This document shows, piece after piece, positions 5,487 to 12,473 of a DNA stretch of 12,473 bases (its first letter is position 1; each line of letters opens with the position of its first letter). The stretch is from Actinomycetes bacterium (GTDB lineage Bacteria; Actinomycetota; Acidimicrobiia; Acidimicrobiales; Palsa-688), in contig JAKAQB010000085.1 of the NCBI GenBank assembly GCA_021811865.1, forward strand, positions 1 through 12,473. Direction: 5' to 3'. Made by a program: the position numbers and the translations under genes. The notes beneath the pieces were generated by a model. It was not told the DNA's origin, did no database searches, and was given only the letters and a program-made list of their open reading frames with translations.

Positions 5487-6728
5487 GATGCGGACGTACT
5501 CGGCGGACAGGTCGCAGCCGTAGGCGGTGGCCTCAGCATCGCCGACGCCGAGATCCACCTCCACTTCCACGTGGTCCTCCGCCATCACCGCAGCGAGGCG
5601 TTCCAGCCCCTCGGGTCCGGGGATGGCGGGGTATGCCTCGATCTCGCCGAAGCGGATCTCCACCCGTTGGGCATCGATGTCGTGGTCGTCGACCTTGCCG
5701 ACCGCCATGGCGACCCGGCCCCAGTTGGGGTCACCACCGTGCACGGCGGTCTTCACGAGCGGCGAGTTGACCACCGCCTTCGCGACAGCCCGGGCCTGGC
5801 GCTCGTCGCGGGCACCTCGCACGGTGACGGTGAGCAACTTCGTGGCCCCCTCCCCGTCGCGGGCCAACTGCAATGTGAGGTCGAGGCAGACCTCCTGGAG
5901 AGCGACGGCCAGGTCGGCCTCCGGGACGGCCCCGGCCACGCCGCTCGCCAGGACCACGGCCGAGTCGGAGGTCGAGGTGTCGCCGTCGACGCTCAAGCAG
6001 TTGAAGGTCCGGTCCACGGCGCGCCGCCACAGCCGGTCGAGCACGTCGGGCTCGGCGGCGGCGTCGGTCAGCACGAAGGCGAGCATCGTCGCCATGTCGG
6101 GCTGGATCATGCCCACACCCTTGGCCACGCCGACGACGCTGACCGCTCCCACCGCCCGTACAGCCGTCTTGGCAACCGTGTCCGTGGTCATCATCGCCCG
6201 GGCGACATCGGTGGCGTCGCCGGTGCAGCGGGCCGCGGCACCCGGCGAGCCGGTGGTGGCGGCGCCGGCCAGGGCGAACCACCCGCGGATGGCCTCCATC
6301 GGGTAGGGGCGGCCAATGACACCGGTGCTGGCCACGAGGACCTCGGAAGGGTGCACGCCAGCGATGGCCGCGGCCAGCGCACCGAGCTCGGCGGCGTCAC
6401 GCTCGCCCTGGGCGCCTGTCGCCACGTTGGCGTTGCCGGCGACCACCACAATGCCCCGGACCCGTCCCCCGGCTGCGCGCGCCCGGCTGAGCGTAACGCT
6501 CGGCCCGGCGAAGCGGCTGCGCGTGAACACGGCGGCGCAGGTTGCCGGCCTGGTCGCCCACACGACGCTCGTGTCGTCGCCGGGGCCGGCGCGCACGCCC
6601 GCCCGCCCCACGAGGGCGGCGAAGCCCGGCGGCAACCGGGGTCCCGCCGTCCCGTCACCCCCCGGCGCTCCTCTCACGCCGGGGATCCTGCCTCCATCGC
6701 CCGCAGGTTCGCCAGCCGCCGGCGTCAC
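5466..6728 (-). CDS. argJ: Bifunctional ornithine acetyltransferase / N-acetylglutamate synthase
   Basis: Transfers the acetyl group from N-acetylornithine to glutamate, making ornithine and N-acetylglutamate in the cyclic arginine pathway. Seen: GNANVATGAQGERDA at about 98-112, STGVIGRPYPMEAIRGW at 134-150 (oxyanion-hole Thr-Gly), MMTTDTVAK at 179-187, and KGVGMIQPDMATMLAF at 203-218. The ATM motif carries the Thr (214 here) at which ArgJ cleaves itself into alpha and beta chains and which then acts as the nucleophile. I chose GTG 6728 (420 aa) because GAGAGG sits 6 nt upstream and the start lies 19 bp after the regulator stop. The frame is open to ATG 6803, which overlaps the regulator; GTG 6677 (403 aa) is another option nearer to common ArgJ lengths. 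No other arg gene is in the window. Confidence 0.95.
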   Translation of the reverse strand: MTPAAGEPAGDGGRIPGVRGAPGGDGTAGPRLPPGFAALVGRAGVRAGPGDDTSVVWATRPATCAAVFTRSRFAGPSVTLSRARAAGGRVRGIVVVAGNANVATGAQGERDAAELGALAAAIAGVHPSEVLVASTGVIGRPYPMEAIRGWFALAGAATTGSPGAAARCTGDATDVARAMMTTDTVAKTAVRAVGAVSVVGVAKGVGMIQPDMATMLAFVLTDAAAEPDVLDRLWRRAVDRTFNCLSVDGDTSTSDSAVVLASGVAGAVPEADLAVALQEVCLDLTLQLARDGEGATKLLTVTVRGARDERQARAVAKAVVNSPLVKTAVHGGDPNWGRVAMAVGKVDDHDIDAQRVEIRFGEIEAYPAIPGPEGLERLAAVMAEDHVEVEVDLGVGDAEATAYGCDLSAEYVRINADYTT

Positions 6729-6734
6729 CGGCGG

Positions 6735-6740
6735 CCTCTC
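6735..6740 (-). promoter_or_regulatory. Shine-Dalgarno of argJ
   Basis: The minus strand reads GAGAGG, 6 nt before GTG 6728 and just after the TGA of the BldC-like gene (6750-6748). It decides between several in-frame argJ starts and indicates that argJ is translated from a transcript that also carries the regulator. Confidence 0.55.
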
Positions 6741-6747
6741 GGACCGC

Positions 6748-6948
6748 TCAGACGAGCTCGCCGGTCTCCAGCTGCTCGAGGCAGCGGCGGATCTCAGAGG
6801 CACGGAAACGGCGATGCCCGCCGAGGGTTCGGATGGCGGTGATCTTGCCCGCCCGGGCCCAGCGGGTCACGGTCTTGGGGTTGACGCGGAAGAGTGCGGC
6901 CACTTCTGCCGGGGTCAGCAGGGTGTCTACTTGCGGCTGGTCTGCCAT
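6748..6948 (-). CDS. BldC-like MerR-family DNA-binding protein
   Basis: Small transcription regulator of 66 aa, close in length to Streptomyces BldC. Seen: LLTPAEVAALFRVNPKTVTRWARAGKI (winged helix-turn-helix, residues about 10-36), then TAIRTLGGHRRFRASEIRRCL, the wing and following helix, which closely follow the BldC pattern LLTPAEVA..FRV.PKTVTRWA.AGK...IRTLGGHRR. There is no effector domain. ATG 6948 is preferred because it gives the BldC length; AAAGG lies only 2 nt upstream, and AAGGAAGG lies 14 nt upstream. An in-frame ATG at 7017 would add 23 residues (89 aa in all). BldC proteins bind AT-rich direct repeats cooperatively. From memory, bldC in Streptomyces lies near purF/purM too, so this neighbourhood looks ancestral. 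argJ follows after 19 bp. Confidence 0.92.
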   Translation of the reverse strand: MADQPQVDTLLTPAEVAALFRVNPKTVTRWARAGKITAIRTLGGHRRFRASEIRRCLEQLETGELV

Positions 6949-6987
6949 CGCCTTTGATGTTTCCTTCCTTGTGTCCGGTTGGTCGAT

Positions 6988-6993
6988 AACATA
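6988..6993 (-). promoter_or_regulatory. Possible -10 element of the bldC-like gene
   Basis: The minus strand reads TATGTT, giving a predicted leader of about 33 nt before ATG 6948. The region around it is locally AT-richer than the surroundings. The best -35 position (TGTTAC at 7016-7011) is a poor match. Weak call. Confidence 0.25.
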
Positions 6994-7015
6994 GGACCCG
7001 TCCACTATGGGTAAC

Positions 7016-7033
7016 ATGACCTGTCCGGGTCAT
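7016..7033. promoter_or_regulatory. Inverted repeat upstream of the bldC-like gene
   Basis: ATGACC-N6-GGTCAT, perfect 6-bp arms, just upstream of the possible -10 box. Position and symmetry fit an operator for a dimeric regulator. The binding protein is unknown; BldC itself is expected to use direct repeats, so a different regulator is possible. Confidence 0.4.
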
Positions 7034-7047
7034 TTTGTGGTCACAAA
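7034..7047. promoter_or_regulatory. Second inverted repeat upstream of the bldC-like gene
   Basis: TTTGTG-GT-CACAAA, perfect 6-bp arms with a 2-bp centre, directly abutting the inverted repeat at 7016-7033. On the minus strand the two sites also share the direct repeat NTGACC. A paired site of this kind in an otherwise GC-rich gap is a good operator candidate. Confidence 0.4.
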
Positions 7048-7158
7048 GAACTAGATATTCCCGGTCCGAAGTGACCATACCGGCGCTGTCGAACGAAAGG
7101 CGTCGTTACGGGAGCTGGCGGACGGAGGCCCCGGAAGTGGCGCCGCAAGCCGGAGCGG

Positions 7159-7174
7159 CGGCTCGGGGGAGCCG
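7159..7174 (-). terminator. Hairpin just downstream of purM
   Basis: CGGCTC-GGGG-GAGCCG forms a perfect 6-bp stem with a 4-nt loop, starting 5 nt after the purM TGA (7182-7180). No U-rich tail follows, which is common in GC-rich actinobacteria. It may end the purF-purM transcript or protect its 3' end. Confidence 0.35.
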
Positions 7175-7179
7175 GGAGC

Positions 7180-8358
7180 TCAGCGGTCGTCGCGACGCGC
7201 CTCGCCGACGAACCGCACCCGGCCGGTGCCGGCCACAAGCCGGCCGACGACCCTGGCGCCGGCGGCCGGGAGGGCGCCGGCAAACGGGAGGGCGCCGGCG
7301 GCCGGGAGGGCGCCGGCAAACGGGAGGGCGCCGGCGGCCGGGACAGCACCGGCGGCCGGGAGGGCGGCGAGGACGGCGTCCACGTCGGCGGGGGCGACGG
7401 CGAGCACCATGCCGAGCCCGAGGTTGAAGACCCGGGCCATCTCCTCCTCCGCCACCTGACCGGCGCGGCGCACCTCGTCGAAGATGCGTGGCTCCTGCCA
7501 GCTCGAGCGGTCGAGCAAGGCGTCGAGGTGGGCGGGCAGGACCCGTGGCAGGTTGCCCGGTAGGCCACCGCCGGTGATGTGGGCCACGGCATGGAGCTCA
7601 GCGGCGGCGAGGGCGGCGAGCACGGCGGGGGCGTAGACCACCGACGGCCGGAGCAGCTCTTCGGCGAGCGACCGGTCGGCGCCCTCCCACGCCGGCCCCT
7701 CGAGCGGGCGGCCGGCCGCCTCCAGCAACGCCCGGCGGGCGAGGGAGTAGCCGTTGGAGCGCAGGCCCGGCGAGGCGAGCCCGATCAGGATGTCGCCCTC
7801 GGCGGCGCGCGCCGGGCCGTCGACGATGGCGGACCGCTCGACGACGCCGACGGCGAAGCCGGCCAGGTCGAGCTGGCCCGGGGGTAGCAGCCCGGGGTGC
7901 TCCGCCAGCTCCCCGCCGAGGATGGCGCAGCCGGCGGTGCGGCATCCGGCTGCGATCCCGGTCATGACCGCGACGACCTGGTCGGGGTCGACCCGGCCGA
8001 GGAGCTGGTAGTCGAGGAAGAACAGCGGCCGCGCCCCGCAGCAGACGAGATCGTCGACGCACATGGCCACGAGGTCGATGCCGACGGTCTCCAGCCGGCC
8101 GGCGGCCACGGCCACGGCCAGCTTGGTGCCGACGCCGTCCGTGCTTGCGACGAGCACGGGCGCCTCGTAGCCGGCAGGCAGCGCGAACAGGCCGCCGAAT
8201 CCGCCGATCCCGCCGATCACCCCCGCGAGGGCGGTGGACGCGACCAGGTCGCGCATGCCCTCCACGGCTGCGTCGGCCGCCTCGATGGATACCCCGGCAG
8301 CGGCGTAGGTGAGCGAAGGTCCGCCGGCACCCGGCCCACGCCCTGGCTCGCCGCTCAC
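7180..8358 (-). CDS. purM: Phosphoribosylformylglycinamidine cyclo-ligase (AIR synthetase)
   Basis: Closes the imidazole ring from FGAM with ATP in de novo purine synthesis. Seen in 392 aa: LTYAAAGVSIEAADAAV at 16-32, GIGGFGGLFALP at 50-61, the ATP-binding DGVGTKL at 74-80, DLVCCGARPLFFLDY at 103-117, GLRSNGYSLARR at 198-209, and HITGGGLPGNLPRVLP at 260-275. Two motif positions differ from the usual form: GGELAEHPG at 148-156 (commonly GGETAEMPG) and CVDDLV (commonly CVNDLV). At 333-368 a repeat of PAAGAL/PFAGAL type, encoded by 18-bp DNA repeats, adds residues beyond the usual length of about 350. GTG 8358 overlaps the purF TGA as GTGA, which fixes the start and suggests translational coupling; the frame open further upstream lies over purF. 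Confidence 0.95.
   Translation of the reverse strand: MSGEPGRGPGAGGPSLTYAAAGVSIEAADAAVEGMRDLVASTALAGVIGGIGGFGGLFALPAGYEAPVLVASTDGVGTKLAVAVAAGRLETVGIDLVAMCVDDLVCCGARPLFFLDYQLLGRVDPDQVVAVMTGIAAGCRTAGCAILGGELAEHPGLLPPGQLDLAGFAVGVVERSAIVDGPARAAEGDILIGLASPGLRSNGYSLARRALLEAAGRPLEGPAWEGADRSLAEELLRPSVVYAPAVLAALAAAELHAVAHITGGGLPGNLPRVLPAHLDALLDRSSWQEPRIFDEVRRAGQVAEEEMARVFNLGLGMVLAVAPADVDAVLAALPAAGAVPAAGALPFAGALPAAGALPFAGALPAAGARVVGRLVAGTGRVRFVGEARRDDR
7263..7370. repeat. 18-bp tandem repeat (6 units, 36-bp higher order) inside purM
   Basis: Two unit types alternate on the plus strand, CGGCCGGGAGGGCGCCGG and CAAACGGGAGGGCGCCGG, at 7263, 7281, 7299 and 7317. Two more diverged units follow at 7335 and 7353. 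The alternation shows that a 36-bp pair was duplicated after the first 18-bp duplication. It encodes hexapeptides of the form (P/F)A-A/A-GAL-P near the PurM C-terminus and keeps the frame. Confidence 0.95.
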
Positions 8359-9782
8359 GGGACGGGCAGCGCCATGGGCCGCCCGACGGCGACCGGCACC
8401 TCCGTCGGGTAGTCCCCGGTGAGGCAAGCGTCGCAGAACCCTGCCAGCGGTGCGCCGGTCGCCTCCTTCAGGTCGTCGAGGCCCAGGTAGGCGAGGCTGT
8501 CGGCGCCGACATACTCCTCCACCTCCGAGACCGAGAGGTTGGCGGCGATCAGCTGCGCCCGGGTGCCGGTGTCGAGCCCGTAGTAGCACGGCCAGCGGTA
8601 GGGCGGCGACGAGATGCGCAGGTGGACTTCCCGGGCCCCCGCCTCACGGAGCATCCCGACCATCGCAGCGGTCGTGGTTCCTCGGACGATGCTGTCGTCG
8701 ACGACGGCGAGGACTTTCCCCTCGATGACGCCTCGCAGCGGGTTCAGCTTGCGCCGCACGCCCTGCACCCGATCCGACTGGCCCGGCGTGATGAACGTCC
8801 TGCCGATGTACCGGTTGCGCACCAGGCCCGTCGCGTAGGGGATGCCGCTGTAGCGGGCGAAGCCCTCGGCCGCCGGGATCCCCGAGTCGGGTACGCCGAT
8901 GACGAGGTCGGCGGCGGCGGGGGCGCTGCGGGCCAGCAGCTCCCCCATGCGGACCCTTGCACCCTGCAGCTCCTGGCCGTACAGGCGGCTGTCGGGGCGC
9001 GCCAGGTACACGAGCTCGAACAGGCACAGGCGGGGCTCGACGGCGCCGGCCGGCCAGGGGTGCCGGGACGCGGGGCCGTCCCCGTCGATGACGACGACCT
9101 CGCCCGGGTCGACGTCGCGCACCCAGGTGGCGCCGGCGATGTCGAGCGCCGGGGTCTCCGAGGCCAGGACCCAGCCGTCGTCGCCGAGCCGCCCGAGCGA
9201 CAGCGGCCGGAAGCCGTGCGGGTCCCGGACGCCGATGAGCCGGTCGCTGTCGCAGATGACAAGGGAGAAAGCCCCCGCCAGCGACGGCAGCACCTGGCAC
9301 ACGGCATCCGCCAGGTCACCTGCTCGCCCCGACCCCTCGAGCTGGCGGGCGACGAGCTCGGCGAGCAGGTCGCTGTCACTGCCGAACGTCCCCGGCAGCA
9401 TGCCAGCCTCATCGGCCAGCGCGGCGGTGTTGGTGAGGTTGCCGTTGTGCCCGACGGCAAACGGCCTTCCGCCGGCATGGCGGTACACCGGCTGGGCGTT
9501 GTGCCAGCTCGACGCTCCCGCCGTCGAGTAGCGGGTGTGGCCGATGGCGAGGTGGCCCTGCAGGCCCGCGAGCTTGTACTCGTTGAACACGTTGGTCACC
9601 AGGCCCATGTCCTTCACCACGACGAGCTCCTCGCCGTCGGAGACCGCCATGCCGGCGGACTCCTGGCCGCGGTGCTGCAGCGCGTACAGGCCGTCGTAGG
9701 TGAGGTGGGCGACGGACCGGCCGGACGCCCGCACCCCGAACACGCCGCACGCCTCCCGGGGCTTTGCCTCGCTCCTGCTCAC
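8355..9782 (-). CDS. purF: Amidophosphoribosyltransferase, 4Fe-4S type with propeptide
   Basis: Makes 5-phosphoribosylamine from PRPP and glutamine, the first committed step of purine synthesis. GTG 9782 gives 475 aa, close to B. subtilis PurF (476 aa). An 11-residue propeptide precedes the N-terminal nucleophile Cys12 (ACGVFG). Glutaminase motifs: LQHRGQESAG at 35-44, GHTRYSTAG at 81-89, and GHNGNLTN at 111-118. The PRPP loop VVDDSIVRGTTT lies at 360-371. All four cluster cysteines of the B. subtilis type are present: C253 (CLFELVYLARPDS), C399 (CYYGLDT), and C450 and C453 (CDACLTGDYP). The frame stays open far upstream, but that part shows no family similarity and covers the repeat gap. GGAAG lies about 11 nt before the start. 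purM follows with a 4-bp overlap. Confidence 0.96.
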   Translation of the reverse strand: MSRSEAKPREACGVFGVRASGRSVAHLTYDGLYALQHRGQESAGMAVSDGEELVVVKDMGLVTNVFNEYKLAGLQGHLAIGHTRYSTAGASSWHNAQPVYRHAGGRPFAVGHNGNLTNTAALADEAGMLPGTFGSDSDLLAELVARQLEGSGRAGDLADAVCQVLPSLAGAFSLVICDSDRLIGVRDPHGFRPLSLGRLGDDGWVLASETPALDIAGATWVRDVDPGEVVVIDGDGPASRHPWPAGAVEPRLCLFELVYLARPDSRLYGQELQGARVRMGELLARSAPAAADLVIGVPDSGIPAAEGFARYSGIPYATGLVRNRYIGRTFITPGQSDRVQGVRRKLNPLRGVIEGKVLAVVDDSIVRGTTTAAMVGMLREAGAREVHLRISSPPYRWPCYYGLDTGTRAQLIAANLSVSEVEEYVGADSLAYLGLDDLKEATGAPLAGFCDACLTGDYPTEVPVAVGRPMALPVP

Positions 9783-9850
9783 GATGGGCCATCTTCCCAC
9801 GCCGTGGAGCGCCACCGGTCCAGGGGCGGGTTTGGAGAGGTTAGGGCGAC

Positions 9851-9892
9851 GCAGGGTGCAGGGTGCAGGGTGCAGGGTGCTGGGTGCTGGGT
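9851..9892. repeat. 7-bp tandem repeat upstream of purF
   Basis: Six units: GCAGGGT four times (9851-9878), then GCTGGGT twice (9879-9892). It lies about 70 bp upstream of the purF start and just upstream of the possible TAACCT box. Copy-number change would alter promoter spacing or leader length, not a protein. Confidence 0.95.
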
Positions 9893-10020
9893 GCGTTTCG
9901 GCGCCCGCTCCCTGCCGAGCCGCGCGCATCCACGGGAGGTCGGTACAGGTCGGTGCAAAGAGGCCGCCTTCCTGCCCCCAACCCCCCGAGAGCCACCGAA
10001 TGCACCGAGCTGGCGCCGGT

Positions 10021-10102
10021 GTGGGCACGCTGGGCGCCGGCGTGGGCACGCTGGGCGCCGGCGTGGGCACGCTGGGCGCCGGCGTGGGCACGCTGGCGCC
10101 GG
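10021..10102. repeat. 21-bp tandem repeat with internal palindromes, purF-purL gap
   Basis: Three perfect copies begin at 10021, 10042 and 10063 (each starts GTGGGCACGCTGGGCGCCGG), and a fourth at 10084 lacks one G. Each junction holds a perfect inverted repeat GCGTG-GG-CACGC (10040-10051, 10061-10072, 10082-10093), so three palindromes are spaced 21 bp apart, two helical turns, on the same DNA face. Confidence 0.95.
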
Positions 10103-10145
10103 GTCCCCGCCCGTGCGCCCTCGGCGAGCCCGAGAGGAGCGATCC

Positions 10146-10174
10146 GCAGCGCAACGACCGCTCCGGTCCGCTGC
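10146..10174 (-). terminator. Bulged hairpin downstream of purL
   Basis: On the minus strand GCAGCG pairs with CGCTGC and the inner GACCG pairs with CGGTC around a GAG loop, with a 4-nt bulge (GTTG) on one side. It begins 11 nt after the purL TGA (10188-10186). No U-run follows, so it is either a factor-assisted terminator or an mRNA 3'-end stabiliser. It supports purF having its own promoter. Confidence 0.45.
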
Positions 10175-10185
10175 GTGAAAGTCGG

Positions 10186-12429
<2,244 letters not shown>

Positions 12430-12438
<9 letters not shown>

Positions 12439-12473
12439 GGCTCGGTCACGGCTCGGTTACGGCTCGGTCACGG
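12430..12473. repeat. 11-bp tandem repeat at the purL start region
   Basis: On the plus strand CTCGGTCACGG at 12441-12451, CTCGGTTACGG at 12452-12462 and CTCGGTCACGG at 12463-12473, plus a diverged copy at 12430-12440 that contains the GTG 12438. The array reaches the window edge and may continue. Read on the minus strand each unit is GTGACCGAGCC, very close to the bases at the likely purL start at 12405 (GTGAGCGAGCC). Confidence 0.9.

Larger units (their letters stand above)
9783..10185. other. Repeat-bearing intergenic gap between purL and purF
   Basis: 403 bp with no gene I can support. It holds a hairpin next to the purL stop (10146-10174), a second small one with CTCGG/CCGAG arms at 10120-10134, a 21-bp repeat array (10021-10102), a 7-bp repeat array (9851-9892), and a TAACCT on the minus strand at 9843-9838 that could be a weak -10 box for purF. 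Open frames crossing it are low-complexity Pro/Thr/Ala/Ser readings of the repeats. Confidence 0.7.

Noticed and set aside
8622..10178. Plus-strand open frame of about 518 codons opposite purF
   Set aside because: Antisense to a clear purF with all catalytic and cluster residues; the sequence is low-complexity and includes the intergenic repeats.
9783..10185. Purine riboswitch or small protein gene (such as purS) in the purL-purF gap
   Set aside because: The gap is dominated by GC-rich tandem repeats; no purine aptamer core and no PurS-like reading was seen on either strand.

Overview
This is a very GC-rich window whose gene content points to a high-GC actinobacterium. The pointers are a BldC-type MerR regulator next to purM/purF, a VKOR-type thiol oxidoreductase, a DUF4232 secreted protein, and a 4Fe-4S type PurF with a propeptide. 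A deep actinobacterial lineage such as Acidimicrobiia is plausible, but that is inference and was not tested. Most genes lie on the minus strand; the exception is a two-gene plus-strand block at about 3.8-5.4 kb.

Region 1 (1-3648, minus strand, read right to left) holds an ECF sigma factor, its zinc-finger anti-sigma factor (ATGA overlap), a secreted double-DUF4232 protein 8 bp further on, and a 3'-truncated serA (D-3-phosphoglycerate dehydrogenase). The first three look like one envelope-sensing operon. Region 2 (3793-5407, plus strand) is divergent from it. It encodes a membrane-anchored thioredoxin-like DUF929 protein with CPYC and, 1 bp later, a VKOR homolog with CIDC. Together they look like an extracytoplasmic disulfide-forming pair, functionally like DsbA/DsbB.

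Region 3 (5406-5486) is a 28-bp tandem repeat between convergent genes that re-uses the 3' end of argJ. Region 4 (5466-7017, minus) is a BldC-like regulator followed by argJ (arginine biosynthesis), with inverted repeats upstream of the regulator. Region 5 (7180-12438, minus) is a de novo purine cluster, purL, then purF-purM (GTGA overlap). A 403-bp repeat-bearing gap separates purL from purF.

The most unusual theme is the density of short tandem repeats. Units of 7, 9, 11, 18, 21 and 28 bp occur both inside genes (in multiples of 3 bp) and in regulatory gaps. Several affect gene ends or starts: the argJ 3' end, the purM C-terminal region and the purL start region. I see no transposase, integrase, CRISPR array, tRNA or rRNA. 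Most of the window is core metabolism; the sigma/anti-sigma/DUF4232 operon, the redox pair and the repeats deserve the second look.
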